Shown in pieces: positions 19,783-30,181 of a stretch of 64,000 bases of DNA. The notes under the pieces are model-generated. The model was not told the DNA's origin and searched no databases. It saw nothing but the letters and a program-made list of their open reading frames with translations. Source of the DNA: an uncultured Nitrosomonadales bacterium (lineage in GTDB: Bacteria; Pseudomonadota; Gammaproteobacteria; Burkholderiales; Gallionellaceae). The first letter of the stretch is position 1, and each line of letters begins with the position of its first letter. The position numbers and the translations under genes are program-made. The stretch lies in NCBI GenBank assembly GCA_903885165.1, contig CAISHO010000010.1, positions 1 through 64,000 on the forward strand, read 5' to 3'.

Positions 19783-19883
19783 GGTTGCTCCTTAGTTTTG
19801 TTTAATCTGTTTGCGTCGTCAACTCAGTTTGACACACTGCGATGAGCATCATAGTAGTCAATTATGACAAGATTATTACAACC

Positions 19884-21212
19884 TCACTCATTTTGTGGTT
19901 TGCGACTAGTGGCGAGGCTGATTCTTGATTTTCTCAGTTCCGCGTAGCGTAATCCGATAAAGGTTAACCATCCGACGAGCACTAATCCCATGGTGAAGGC
20001 AGCGTAAGCAACCGGCCAAGGTATGCCTTGTGTCATCATCGAATATTCGGACATGCCGCCTATGCCCGCCAGCACATTGAGCGGCATGAAAACCACGCTG
20101 ATGACGGTGAGTCGTTTGATGTCCTTGTTCTGGTTGATGTTGATCGAACTGTCGGTCGCATCCATCAAAAAGTTGATTTTGTTAAACAGGAACGCGGTGT
20201 GGCCATCGAGTGATTCGATGTCGCGCAAAATTTCGCGCACATTTTCATGTTGTGCCTCGGACAGGAATTTGGCGCGCATCAGAAATGACAGCGCGCGTCG
20301 AGTGTCCAGCACGTTGCGGCGGATGCGCCCGTTCAAGTCTTCCTCTTCGGCGATGGATGCCAAAATGACTGCCGCTTCATCGTCGGTGATATGCGAGCGA
20401 AGCACTTGTTTACCGACGATACCCAAATCCGCGTAGACATCCTCCAGTGCATTGGCTGAATACTCCACGTCGGCGGCGTACAAGTCGAGCAACACGTCCT
20501 TGGCCTCTGATACATAATTCGATTGTGCGCGGGCGCGCAAGCGTTGCAGACGGAATACCGGCAACTCCTCGCTACGTACCGAGAACAGCGTGCCCTGGTG
20601 CAGGATGAAGGCTACCGCCACGTTGCGCGATTCGTCTTCCCGGTCGAGCAGAAAGTCGGAATGCAGGTGGACCTCGTCGCCTTCTTCTATATAGAAACGG
20701 GCGCTGGTCTCCAGGTCGGTCAGTTCTTTCGGGTTAGGTAAATCGACGCCGAACAGCTCTCTGGCCCACGCGATTTGCTCGTCATCGGGCGCCACCAGAT
20801 CGATCCATATAGGGTTGGCTTTCGCCAAATCCTCGCGGCTGGAGATCGGAATCTGCCTCAATCGACCTTCGTAAAGGTCGAATACGCGTATGGTTGTGCT
20901 GCGATCCTGGGGTTGGGGTTTTGCCTCAGACACCAGTTCGGAGCGGATATCATCCGAGATCACCAGCAAAATTTCTTCTTTTCTGTCTTCTGAGATGAGT
21001 TGCCAGATGATTTCGCGATCGTTGGGGGGGACGGCTTCCAGAATTTTTGCAACAGCCTGGGCATCATGCTGTTCAAGGCGTGACTGCAATTCGGCCAGAT
21101 GTTGTTTGTGCGCCAGAGTTTCAATTAGCTTGTGCTTGTGCAGTAGACGGTTTACCTGCCACAGGTTTTTTTGTGTGGCGGTATGCTCTTCATTTTTGTT
21201 ATTTTCCAGCAT
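19884..21212 (-). CDS. corA: CorA-family magnesium/cobalt transporter
   Basis: C-terminal two-TM region with G-x-N-like loop (GIGGMSEYSMM); CorA cytoplasmic domain. Confidence 0.82.
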   Translation of the reverse strand: MLENNKNEEHTATQKNLWQVNRLLHKHKLIETLAHKQHLAELQSRLEQHDAQAVAKILEAVPPNDREIIWQLISEDRKEEILLVISDDIRSELVSEAKPQPQDRSTTIRVFDLYEGRLRQIPISSREDLAKANPIWIDLVAPDDEQIAWARELFGVDLPNPKELTDLETSARFYIEEGDEVHLHSDFLLDREDESRNVAVAFILHQGTLFSVRSEELPVFRLQRLRARAQSNYVSEAKDVLLDLYAADVEYSANALEDVYADLGIVGKQVLRSHITDDEAAVILASIAEEEDLNGRIRRNVLDTRRALSFLMRAKFLSEAQHENVREILRDIESLDGHTAFLFNKINFLMDATDSSININQNKDIKRLTVISVVFMPLNVLAGIGGMSEYSMMTQGIPWPVAYAAFTMGLVLVGWLTFIGLRYAELRKSRISLATSRKPQNE

Positions 21213-21308
21213 GATCCGGCCCGTTCATAAATTTGCGCAATTTTAACCTATAAACGGGTTGTCATTCGTCAGCTGAAGCAGGCAATTTCATGCGACTAAA
21301 GTCATGCT

Positions 21309-23081
21309 TCATCCGTAGCTTAATTCATTTAAATCGGAATGTTGCAAGTTGCGGCGCTCAATGAATAGGCTATTGCCCGGTTTTAGTTTGGCCATTTTCA
21401 TGGCGGCACTCGCTGCATCTGAGGCTTTGTGGTGTGATGAGTGTTGTTGCGGATTGATCCAGGCGGCCCCGAGCGATAGCGTGGGAAGCGGGTGATGGAC
21501 GATGCGGCCTTGTCTGTCTTCGGACTTGTATCCTCCCATGCCACGATGTGCTTTGTTAAACAGTGTGGTCGATGTTTGTGCAAAAACGCTCAGCGCTCGA
21601 TTGCAACGCAACTGCCAGTCGGGGCTTTGCATAATCAGGGTGAAGTGATCGCCGTGGATGTGGCCGATAAAGTCGTGTTTGGAGTGGCAAATCTTGCCGA
21701 GCAATTTGCCGGTAAACTGAATGAGTTCATCGCCCTTGTGATAACCGTATTCGTTGTTGAAGGGGCTGAAATTGTCTAGATTTGCATGGCAGATGGCGAA
21801 AGGCTTCCCGGTATGGAGGAGTTGCTTGATGCGCTCATCAACGGGTACCTTGCCGGATAATTGGGTTAGCGGGTTGGCGTAGCGTGCGGTTTCTATATGC
21901 GCACGGGTGATTTCACGCAACAAATCCTGACCTGAGCCTAAGCCGAGATAGCGGCCTTGTTCGGTAACGATAAATCCGTCAACAAAATTTTGGATATCGG
22001 ATTCGCTCAGGAAACCAGCTAATTCGTGTATTGGCGTGGATTTTTCTACCAGCAGTGGGGCTATATTCATCAGTTCGAATATGGTTTTTTTGACTTCACT
22101 CTGGATGATTTGATCGAGAGGATCAAAGAGTCGCTGGCGATTGATGAGTCCGGTCGGGCGTCCCTTGATGACGATAGGAATGGCGCGCAGAGCCGGATTG
22201 CGGCAAAAGTACGTAATGAGTTCTTCAATGGCGGTGTCGGGGTGGAATGACTCGACGTAGCGGAGCAGTGTTTCAACGGTTGAACTGCGCGTTAGATTGG
22301 CGGGTTGCTCGACGATGTAATTGCTGTCGATTAGACAGCCGACTTCGGCGGGTGGATTGAGTATTGGGATAGGTGCGGGGCGGGCGATAAAATAACCTTG
22401 GCCGCAGTTGATGCCGATGTTGCGGATCACCCTCAGTTCTGCGGCCGTTTCTATTCCTTCAGCAATGACTTGGGTGCCGGAACTTAATGCGATTTGCTGG
22501 ATGGATTTGACGAACTGTTGTTTGAGCGGGTCAGTGTTGATATCTTGTACAAAGTGCATGTCGATTTTGATGAATTCAGGACGCAATTCTGACCAGAGGC
22601 GTAAATTGGAGAAACCTGCGCCCATATCATCCAGGGCAATCTGAAAACCCATGCTGCGGTAATGCAGCAGCGCATTGCGCACGGCTTCATAATCGAAGGT
22701 GGGTTGATTTTCAGTAATTTCAATGATCACCCGTTTTGGGTCTATGCCGAGTTGTTCGAGATAAGCCAGTGTCCGTCCGTCTTTGAAGCTCGGGTGCAGC
22801 AGCGTTTCCGGGCTGACATTCAGGAACAGGCAGCCGGGTAGGTTTTGTTCATAAAACGATTTCAATACGATCTGTCGGCACAGCATCTCAACTTCCAGTG
22901 TCAAGCCCTGTTGTTTTGCAGCATTGAAAAGATTGACCGGCGAATGAAGCGGACTATCGGCCGGGCCGCGTATCAGTCCTTCATATCCTAGGAAACTGCC
23001 GTCGCTCAGATTCATGATGGGCTGAAAGAGTGCAGACAAGTTACGCTGGTTCAAAATTTCTTGCAGGGATTCCATTGTCAA
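21309..23081 (-). CDS. EAL-CBS-GGDEF protein: probably active c-di-GMP phosphodiesterase with degenerate GGDEF
   Basis: GYEGLIRGP, IEITEN, DDMGAGFSNL, EGIET, GQGYFIARP; GGDEF position reads HGDHF. Confidence 0.88.
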   Translation of the reverse strand: MTMESLQEILNQRNLSALFQPIMNLSDGSFLGYEGLIRGPADSPLHSPVNLFNAAKQQGLTLEVEMLCRQIVLKSFYEQNLPGCLFLNVSPETLLHPSFKDGRTLAYLEQLGIDPKRVIIEITENQPTFDYEAVRNALLHYRSMGFQIALDDMGAGFSNLRLWSELRPEFIKIDMHFVQDINTDPLKQQFVKSIQQIALSSGTQVIAEGIETAAELRVIRNIGINCGQGYFIARPAPIPILNPPAEVGCLIDSNYIVEQPANLTRSSTVETLLRYVESFHPDTAIEELITYFCRNPALRAIPIVIKGRPTGLINRQRLFDPLDQIIQSEVKKTIFELMNIAPLLVEKSTPIHELAGFLSESDIQNFVDGFIVTEQGRYLGLGSGQDLLREITRAHIETARYANPLTQLSGKVPVDERIKQLLHTGKPFAICHANLDNFSPFNNEYGYHKGDELIQFTGKLLGKICHSKHDFIGHIHGDHFTLIMQSPDWQLRCNRALSVFAQTSTTLFNKAHRGMGGYKSEDRQGRIVHHPLPTLSLGAAWINPQQHSSHHKASDAASAAMKMAKLKPGNSLFIERRNLQHSDLNELSYG

Positions 23082-23250
23082 TGACCTGTGTTTGATTATG
23101 CGCGGCAGGATAATCAGTCAATGTTGCAGTTTCGTTAAGGTTTATCTGCTGTTTGTTGCGAGAATTTGTCAGATATCGAAAATTCAGGTTGAACAAACCC
23201 GATTCATTCGGTAGAATCCGCCTTCTTTGAAAAATGGTTGGAGTAGAAGC

Positions 23251-23487
23251 ATGGCACGTGTATGTCAAGTGACGGGCAAAGGCCCGATGAGTGGGAACAA
23301 TGTTTCACATGCTAACAATAGAACCAAGCGCCGCTTCTTGCCTAATCTGCAACGTCGTCGCTTCTGGGTCGAGTCTGAAAATCGCTGGGTCAGCTTGCGC
23401 TTGACCAATGCAGGGTTGCGTACCATCGACAAGAATGGTATCGAATCTGTATTGGCTGAAATGCGCGCACGCGGCGAAAAAATCTAA
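23251..23487 (+). CDS. rpmB: 50S ribosomal protein L28
   Basis: [34 protein letters not shown]. Confidence 0.98.
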   Translation: MARVCQVTGKGPMSGNNVSHANNRTKRRFLPNLQRRRFWVESENRWVSLRLTNAGLRTIDKNGIESVLAEMRARGEKI

Positions 23488-23499
23488 GGAGTATAGAAA

Positions 23500-23655
23500 A
23501 TGCGCGAAAAAATTAAACTTGAGTCTAGTGCTGGCACCGGCCATTTCTACACGACAGACAAGAACAAACGTACCACACCGGGCAAGATCGAGATGAAGAA
23601 ATACGATCCAGTGGTTCGTAAGCATGTAATGTACAAGGAAACCAAACTGAAGTAA
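23500..23655 (+). CDS. rpmG: 50S ribosomal protein L33 (absent from the ORF track because it is under 60 aa)
   Basis: Read directly: [51 protein letters not shown]. Confidence 0.97.
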   Translation: MREKIKLESSAGTGHFYTTDKNKRTTPGKIEMKKYDPVVRKHVMYKETKLK

Positions 23656-23680
23656 TTCAGTCAGGTTTTATTGTGTAAAG

Positions 23681-23705
23681 AAAAACCCGCTTCGGCGGGT
23701 TTTTC
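23681..23705 (+). terminator. Intrinsic terminator AAAAACCCGC-TTCG-GCGGGTTTTT
   Basis: Perfect stem with UUCG-type tetraloop and T-tract after rpmG. Confidence 0.95.
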
Positions 23706-23790
23706 TTTTGTAAATATAAGGTTTTTTGCTGCCAATACTGTTTAACTCATAGGGCGTAACGGCTAGGCGTTGCGCCCTATCTTGCTCGAC

Positions 23791-24138
23791 TTATGCTTGA
23801 GCCCAGACCTTTGCGGTGTCGTAATCGGTGAATACCTGTATGTCCGCGTCGACGAACAGGCGCGAGAGCAGGCTTTGCCAAGTGATCCACTGGTTGTCTG
23901 TGACTACGGCGATTTTTGAAAAATCGTGGTTGTGTTCGCGACTGAAAAATTGAATTTCTTTCCATGCGACGTCGACCGTGTAACCCAACATGGCGCGCAA
24001 ATCAAACAGCAGGTTGAGCGTGCCAGAAGATTTCAGTTTGTATAAAGACTGTTCTTCGAACTCTTTGAAATCTGCGATGGTAAATTCGCCAAGGACTGCG
24101 ATATTGACAAGGTTGTCAGTTTGTTCGATGGTAATCAT
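23791..24138 (-). CDS. STAS/SpoIIAA-like small protein
   Basis: MITIEQTDNLVNIAVLGEFTIADFKEFEEQ... compact 115-aa alpha/beta protein; the longer ORF to 24450 overlaps the neighbouring CDS. Confidence 0.65.
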   Translation of the reverse strand: MITIEQTDNLVNIAVLGEFTIADFKEFEEQSLYKLKSSGTLNLLFDLRAMLGYTVDVAWKEIQFFSREHNHDFSKIAVVTDNQWITWQSLLSRLFVDADIQVFTDYDTAKVWAQA

Positions 24139-24140
24139 TT

Positions 24141-24998
24141 TTAGCTCTCTTTGGATGATGGATGCTTTGGTGACAGGCTCAAGCTTAGCACACCGCTGGC
24201 GATAATGAACGCCATCCCTAGCCAACTTGCGGGCGGCAGGGTTTCTTTCCACAATGCGATGCCGAACAGGCTGGCAAATACGATGGTACTGTAGGCCAAA
24301 CTGCTGACGACTTGTGTCTTGCCGACCCGGTAGGCGCGCGTCATGGCTAGTTGCGCCAGCGTGGCGGTGCAGGCTAATCCCAGCAGTATTAGTGAACTGT
24401 GCCAGGTGAGCGCATGGAATTGGTCGAACATGATCCATCCGCCGCTGCACAGTGAGGCAATCAGACTGAAGTAGAGTACCGTGCGCGTGTCGGGTTCTCC
24501 CAGCATGCCTAATTGTTTGACATTGAGATAGGCGACGGCGGCGAGGAGGCCGGATGTTAAGCCTGCAAGTCCGATGGTTAATTGGTCACGCGCCAGTGTC
24601 GGGTGTAACAGCAATACCACTCCGCAGAAACCGGTGATGATGGCGAAGGATAATGGCAAATGGAATTTATCCTTGTAAATCAACATGGTCAGCAATGTTA
24701 AAAACATCGGGGCGGTGTAGTTTAGGGTGATGGCAGTGGCCAGAGGAAGTCTGGTGAGGCAATAGAAAAATAAGGTCAGCGCGATGGTGCCGGACAGTCC
24801 GCGCCACAAGTGGTTGCGAAAGTGCCGTGTGGCGAGCGGGATGCGCTGTGCTCTCATGATGACAAAGACCAGCAACAGCCCGATGAAGGAACGGAAGAAA
24901 ACCAGCTCAACATTGGAGAAATAGGACGCGCCAAGTTTAACGAACACGCCCATGCAGGCAAACAAAAAGCCTGCAACCAGCATCCACAACGCGCCCAT
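24141..24998 (-). CDS. EamA/DMT-superfamily transporter
   Basis: Ten-TM duplicated EamA architecture; LNYTAPMFLTLL motif. Confidence 0.88.
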   Translation of the reverse strand: MGALWMLVAGFLFACMGVFVKLGASYFSNVELVFFRSFIGLLLVFVIMRAQRIPLATRHFRNHLWRGLSGTIALTLFFYCLTRLPLATAITLNYTAPMFLTLLTMLIYKDKFHLPLSFAIITGFCGVVLLLHPTLARDQLTIGLAGLTSGLLAAVAYLNVKQLGMLGEPDTRTVLYFSLIASLCSGGWIMFDQFHALTWHSSLILLGLACTATLAQLAMTRAYRVGKTQVVSSLAYSTIVFASLFGIALWKETLPPASWLGMAFIIASGVLSLSLSPKHPSSKES

Positions 24999-25005
24999 CT
25001 AGTGC

Positions 25006-25093
25006 GTCATTCCCGCGCAGGCGGGAATCCAGCTGGAATATCCGCTACGCGGGGTGTTTTGAATAACTGGATTCCCGCCTGCGCGGGAATGAC
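25006..25093. repeat. 88-bp palindromic element with 27-bp perfect terminal inverted repeats, each holding a dRS3-like ATTCCC-N8-GGGAAT core
   Basis: GTCATTCCCGCGCAGGCGGGAATCCAG (25006-25032) and its exact reverse complement (25067-25093). Confidence 0.9.
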
Positions 25094-25098
25094 AGAAG

Positions 25099-26190
25099 TT
25101 ATAGGTGAGGCGCAAGGTTGCGGCGCAGATACTCGTGAAAATGCAGCATGCCATCTTCGGTGGGTGACTGATAGGGGCCGTGCTCTTCAATGCCTCGCTG
25201 ATACAACGATTTGCGTCCCTGATTCATGCGTACGCAGATCACGTCATCTTCAATGGCCGTTTCGTTATAGGCTTTCTGTTCCGCTTCGACGTATTCGCGC
25301 TCGAACAATACGATGTCTTCCAGATAATAGAATTCGACGATGTTGGTGCAGGCTTCCGCGCCGCGAGGAACCAAGGTGCTGATGACCAGCGTGCCGGGAT
25401 ACCACTCGACCATGATGTTAGGGTAGTAAGTCAGCCAGATGGCGCCATATTTTGGCAATTTTCCGCCATGGTAGCGCAGCACCTGTTCCTGCCAGTCGCC
25501 ATACGCTGCGCTGCCGACTTTTTGCAGGGCATTTTTGATGCCGACGGTCTGTACGCTGTACTGCTCGCCAAATTCCCATTTCAGATCGTCGCAATCGACG
25601 AAATTGCCTAAGCCCGGATGGAACGGCACGACGTGGTAGTCTTCCAGATACACCTCGATGAAGGTTTTCCAGTTGAAGGCGTATTCATCCACCTGTACTC
25701 GGTCCAGCATATAGCCAGAAAAATCAAGATCTTGCATTACGCCAACTTTAGCCAGATCTTTTGCAATATCGCGCTCACCGGAGAACAGCAAGCCGTTCCA
25801 GTTTTGCAGCGGTGATTTGTTCAGATGCAAACAGGGATTTTCCGGGAAATGTGGTGCGCCCAGTAATTCGCCATCGGTCTTATAGGTCCAGCGATGCAGC
25901 GGACAAACAATATGTTGCGCATTGCCACGGCCTTGCAGCATGGTCGCCTGGCGGTGGCGGCAGATATTGGAGAGCAGTTCCACGCCGTTCGGGTTGCGTA
26001 CCAGCATTTGCGCCTCGTCGCGTAATACCTGATAGTCGCCCATGTTGGGCACCATCAGTTCGTGACCAACGTAGTTCGGTCCTAGTTCAAACAGCATACG
26101 CTGCTCCGTCTCCAAAACCTTGGGGTCGAAATACCAGGCTAAAGGTGGTTGCACCTGAGCCGGAGTGAGTTGATTAGTGATATTGGACAA
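25099..26190 (-). CDS. Rieske (2Fe-2S) aromatic-ring-hydroxylating oxygenase alpha subunit-like (TTG start proposed; ORF track extends to 26349)
   Basis: CRHRQATMLQGRG...CPLHRWTY Rieske motif; ring-hydroxylase iron site EDYHVVPFHPG. Confidence 0.85.
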   Translation of the reverse strand: MSNITNQLTPAQVQPPLAWYFDPKVLETEQRMLFELGPNYVGHELMVPNMGDYQVLRDEAQMLVRNPNGVELLSNICRHRQATMLQGRGNAQHIVCPLHRWTYKTDGELLGAPHFPENPCLHLNKSPLQNWNGLLFSGERDIAKDLAKVGVMQDLDFSGYMLDRVQVDEYAFNWKTFIEVYLEDYHVVPFHPGLGNFVDCDDLKWEFGEQYSVQTVGIKNALQKVGSAAYGDWQEQVLRYHGGKLPKYGAIWLTYYPNIMVEWYPGTLVISTLVPRGAEACTNIVEFYYLEDIVLFEREYVEAEQKAYNETAIEDDVICVRMNQGRKSLYQRGIEEHGPYQSPTEDGMLHFHEYLRRNLAPHL

Positions 26191-26316
26191 ACCCAAACCA
26201 TCCTTACTGTGAATATGTTTATTACGGGGAAGATCGTGATTTTCCCTTAAATCGGGGGGGAGGGCAACAAAAATTGGCTCTGACTGGTTGCGTTGGGTAA
26301 AATAGGCGTCTTTCCT

Positions 26317-26559
26317 ATGCAGAAGAATGAAATGGTCGGAAAATCTCAAAAACCGTTGGGCTATGAAGCGGCGATGGTCGAGTTAGAGCAGATTGTCGCC
26401 GATATGGAGGCGGGCAAGCTGACGCTGGAAGATTCGCTGGCGGCTTATAAACGGGGTGCGGAGTTGCTGACATTTTGTCGCAGCCGTCTTGAGGATGCGC
26501 AGCAGCAGGTGCGCGTGCTCGAAGATGGCGTTTTGAAAGAGCTGGGCGAGGTGATTTGA
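26317..26559 (+). CDS. xseB: Exodeoxyribonuclease VII small subunit
   Basis: LGYEAAMVELEQIVADMEAGKLTLEDSLAAYKRG. Confidence 0.95.
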   Translation: MQKNEMVGKSQKPLGYEAAMVELEQIVADMEAGKLTLEDSLAAYKRGAELLTFCRSRLEDAQQQVRVLEDGVLKELGEVI

Positions 26560-27449
26560 TGAATACTGATTTTTCCGCTTGGGCTGTCGCCCGGCAAAGT
26601 CGATTTGAAGAAGTGCTGCGCGACGTTTTGCCGCAGCCCGAGATTGCGCCGCAGCGTTTGCATCAGGCAATGCGCTACGCCGTGTTGGATGGTGGCAAGC
26701 GGGTGCGCCCCCTGCTGGCTTTCGCTGCGGGTGAATTGGCCGCTGCTGAGGTGGAGCGTGTCAATATCGTGGCGGCCGCAGTCGAGTTGATCCACGCTTA
26801 TTCGCTGGTGCATGACGACATGCCTTGTATGGATGACGACGTGTTGCGCCGGGGGAAGCCGACTTGTCATGTGCAGTATGACGAAGCGACCGCCTTGTTA
26901 GTTGGCGACAGTCTGCAATCTCTGGCGTTTCAGTTGCTGGTGGAGCACCGTCTTAGTGATGGCCCGCAGCAGCAGTTGGCGATGATCAAGTTGCTGGCGG
27001 TGGCGTCCGGTTCGCGCGGTATGGCGGGCGGTCAGGCGATCGATCTGGACAGTGTTGGTAAGTCATTGAGCCTGCCTGAGCTGGAATTTATGCACATCCA
27101 TAAGACCGGTGCGCTGATTCGTGCCGCCGTCTTGCTGGGTGCGCAGTGCGGTCATGTCTCGGCTGAGCAACTGGCTAAACTGGATCATTACGGTAAATGC
27201 GTGGGGCTGGCGTTTCAGGTAGTGGACGATGTCCTCGACGCTGAAGCGGATACCGCGACCTTGGGTAAGACCGCCGGTAAGGATGAAGATAACGACAAGC
27301 CGACTTATGTTAGTTTGCTGGGTGTGGTCGCCGCGCGGGAGATGGTAAAAAATCTGCACGCAGAAGCGCTGGATAGTCTGGTCGATTTCGGCGATGCCGG
27401 GCAGCGCCTGCGCGAACTGGCTGATTTCATTGTGTTGAGAAAGTTTTGA
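26559..27449 (+). CDS. ispA: Farnesyl diphosphate synthase
   Basis: [25 protein letters not shown] motifs; between xseB and dxs. Confidence 0.95.
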   Translation: MNTDFSAWAVARQSRFEEVLRDVLPQPEIAPQRLHQAMRYAVLDGGKRVRPLLAFAAGELAAAEVERVNIVAAAVELIHAYSLVHDDMPCMDDDVLRRGKPTCHVQYDEATALLVGDSLQSLAFQLLVEHRLSDGPQQQLAMIKLLAVASGSRGMAGGQAIDLDSVGKSLSLPELEFMHIHKTGALIRAAVLLGAQCGHVSAEQLAKLDHYGKCVGLAFQVVDDVLDAEADTATLGKTAGKDEDNDKPTYVSLLGVVAAREMVKNLHAEALDSLVDFGDAGQRLRELADFIVLRKF

Positions 27450-29281
27450 TGTATTCCCTGCTCGATACCATCCAAACCCCGGAGGATTTGCGTCAGTTGA
27501 CGCGCGAACAGTTACCGCAACTGGCGCGTGAGTTGCGTGAATTTTTGATCGAATCAGTCAGTAAGACTGGCGGTCATCTGTCTTCAAATCTTGGTACGGT
27601 GGAACTGACCGTCGCCCTGCATGCCATCTACAACACGCCGGAAGATAGGCTGGTATGGGATGTTGGTCATCAAACCTATGTGCATAAAATTTTGACCGGA
27701 CGCCGAGAGGCGATGAAAACACTGCGTATGGCGGGTGGACTTGCCGGTTTTCCCAAGCGTGAGGAGAGTCCTTACGATACCTTTGGCACGGGACATTCCA
27801 GTACCTCGATTTCAGCCGCGCTAGGTATGGCGGTCGCCGCGCAATTATCCGGTTCCGAGCGCCGCGCCGTGGCGATCATTGGTGACGGGGCGATGACTGG
27901 GGGGATGGCGTTTGAGGCGCTCAACAATGCGGGGGCGATGAACGCCAATTTGCTGGTGATTCTCAACGACAACGATATGTCGATCTCGCGTCCGGTCGGT
28001 GCGCTGAATAATTATCTGGCGCGACTGATGTCCGGACGCTTCTACGCCGCGATGCGCCGTGGTAGTGAAAAAGTCCTGAAGGGTCTGCCACCGGTGCTGG
28101 AGTTTGCCAAACGTGCCGAAGAACATGTCAAAGGCATGGTCACGCCCAGCACCTTGTTTGAAGAATTTGGCTTTAACTATATCGGCCCGATCGACGGCCA
28201 CGATCTGAACGCCTTGCTGGACACGCTGGGCAACATCCGTCAGCTCGAAGGTCCGCAGTTTTTGCATGTGGTCACGCAAAAAGGTCGTGGTTACCCGCTG
28301 GCCGAAGAAGACTGTCTGCTCTATCACGGCGTGGGTAAATTCGACCGGACCAATGGTATCGTGCAAAAGCAGGCGAGCAAACCCACTTATACCGAGGTGT
28401 TTGGTCGTTGGTTGTGCGATATGGCGGCGAAGGATGATCGCTTAGTCGGGATTACACCGGCGATGTGCGAAGGCTCCGGCATGCCGGAATTTGCAAAACA
28501 ATACCCAACTCGCTATTTCGATGTAGGTATTGCCGAGCAGCACGCGTTAACCTTTGCCGCCGGACTTGCTTGTGACGGGTATAAACCGGTGGTGGCGATC
28601 TACTCGACTTTCTTGCAGCGCGCCTATGATCAGTTGATACACGACATCGCGATACAAAAACTCCCTGTTGTGCTGGCGATCGACCGGGGCGGACTGGTGG
28701 GCGCAGATGGCGCGACCCATGCGGGCAGTTTTGATCTGTCCTTCTTGCGCTGCATACCGAATATGACGGTGATGACGCCGTCCGACGAGAATGAATGCCG
28801 TCAGATGCTCTACACCGCGATGACGTTGGATACGCCGAGTGCGGTGCGCTATCCGCGCGGCATGGGGCCAGGCGTGGCGGTTGTGGATGAAATGCAGGCG
28901 CTGCCGCTGGGACGCGGCGAAGTGCGCCGAAAAGGTAAGCGCGTGGCGATTTTAGCCTTCGGTTCCATGCTGGCGCCCGCGATGCTGGCAGGTGAAGAAT
29001 TGGATGCTACCGTGGTTAACATGCGCTTCGTCAAGCCACTGGATGTGGCGCTGGTGCAACGCCTGGCGGCAGAACATGAGTTGCTGGTTACAGTGGAAGA
29101 GAATACGGTGCAGGGCGGGGCGGGCAGTGCGGTGGCTGAATGTGTGACGGGTGTAACGATGCTGAATCTGGGTTTGCCGGATCGCTTTATCGAACAGGGT
29201 GAGCACGCGCAGATGCTGGCTGACTGCGGTCTGAGTGCCGCCGGTCTGATTCGTACAATAAATAGCAAATTGACCAAGTAA
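27449..29281 (+). CDS. dxs: 1-deoxy-D-xylulose-5-phosphate synthase
   Basis: [51 protein letters not shown]. Confidence 0.97.
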   Translation: MYSLLDTIQTPEDLRQLTREQLPQLARELREFLIESVSKTGGHLSSNLGTVELTVALHAIYNTPEDRLVWDVGHQTYVHKILTGRREAMKTLRMAGGLAGFPKREESPYDTFGTGHSSTSISAALGMAVAAQLSGSERRAVAIIGDGAMTGGMAFEALNNAGAMNANLLVILNDNDMSISRPVGALNNYLARLMSGRFYAAMRRGSEKVLKGLPPVLEFAKRAEEHVKGMVTPSTLFEEFGFNYIGPIDGHDLNALLDTLGNIRQLEGPQFLHVVTQKGRGYPLAEEDCLLYHGVGKFDRTNGIVQKQASKPTYTEVFGRWLCDMAAKDDRLVGITPAMCEGSGMPEFAKQYPTRYFDVGIAEQHALTFAAGLACDGYKPVVAIYSTFLQRAYDQLIHDIAIQKLPVVLAIDRGGLVGADGATHAGSFDLSFLRCIPNMTVMTPSDENECRQMLYTAMTLDTPSAVRYPRGMGPGVAVVDEMQALPLGRGEVRRKGKRVAILAFGSMLAPAMLAGEELDATVVNMRFVKPLDVALVQRLAAEHELLVTVEENTVQGGAGSAVAECVTGVTMLNLGLPDRFIEQGEHAQMLADCGLSAAGLIRTINSKLTK

Positions 29282-29337
29282 ATTTGTCGGGATTGGTTAT
29301 AATTCCCGCTATCCGAAATCTATTAGAAGGCTTACTT

Positions 29338-30129
29338 ATGAACGCTCCAATAGCTGATGTGCAGAATCTGGCTGATTTACGACAGATTGCCATTAATCGT
29401 GTCGGCATCAAAGGCATACGCCATCCTGTAAAAGTACAAGACAAGAGTGTCGGCGTGCAGCACACCATCGCCACCTTCAATATGTATGTGCATCTGCCGC
29501 ACAACTTTAAGGGCACGCATATGTCTCGCTTTGTCGAGATTTTGAATCGCCACGAACGTGAAATTTCCGTTGAGTCGTATGAGAGCATCCTGCGAGAGAT
29601 GGTGAAACTGCTGGAAGCGGAGTCCGGTTACATCGAGATGAGCTTCCCGTACTTCGTCAATAAGACTGCGCCGGTATCAGGTGTACAGAGTTTGCTCGAT
29701 TACGATGTGACGCTGATCGGCGAAATGAAAGATGGCAAAGCCAGCGTGACGATGAAAGTGCTGGTGCCGGTGACTAGCCTTTGCCCCTGTTCCAAGAAAA
29801 TTTCCGAGCGCGGTGCGCACAATCAGCGCTCCCACGTGACCATCACGCTGCGCACCAACAGCTTCGTCTGGATCGAAGATGTGGTCGCGATCGCCGAGAA
29901 ACAGGCGTCCTGCGAGTTGTACGGTTTGCTCAAACGCCCGGATGAAAAATACGTCACCGAACGCGCTTATGACAACCCTAAGTTCGTCGAAGACATGGTG
30001 CGCGATGTGGCGGCTGTGCTCAATGCCGATGATAGGGTAGATGCCTATATCGTCGAATCCGAGAATTTTGAGTCTATCCACAATCATTCGGCCTATGCGC
30101 TGATCGAAAGAGACAAAACTCAGGGTTGA
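29338..30129 (+). CDS. folE2: GTP cyclohydrolase FolE2
   Basis: [34 protein letters not shown]. Confidence 0.95.
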   Translation: MNAPIADVQNLADLRQIAINRVGIKGIRHPVKVQDKSVGVQHTIATFNMYVHLPHNFKGTHMSRFVEILNRHEREISVESYESILREMVKLLEAESGYIEMSFPYFVNKTAPVSGVQSLLDYDVTLIGEMKDGKASVTMKVLVPVTSLCPCSKKISERGAHNQRSHVTITLRTNSFVWIEDVVAIAEKQASCELYGLLKRPDEKYVTERAYDNPKFVEDMVRDVAAVLNADDRVDAYIVESENFESIHNHSAYALIERDKTQG

Positions 30130-30142
30130 GAAAATAGAATTG

Positions 30143-30181
30143 AGGATTGAGTGAAAGGCGGTGTGGCTTTTCCTCAATCCT
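30143..30181 (+). promoter_or_regulatory. Potential hairpin AGGATTGAG(30143-30151)/CTCAATCCT(30173-30181) covering the SD and GTG start
   Basis: 9-bp perfect complementarity, 21-nt loop. Confidence 0.5.

Noticed and set aside
19853-19871. Possible Pho box upstream of pstS (TTGTCATAATTGACTAC on the minus strand)
   Set aside because: Only one half-site fits the consensus; too weak to claim without a PhoB motif scan.
24139-24450. N-terminal extension of the STAS-like ORF (MQRRMDHVRPIPCAHL...)
   Set aside because: Overlaps the EamA transporter in another frame and has shadow-frame composition; true start is 24138.
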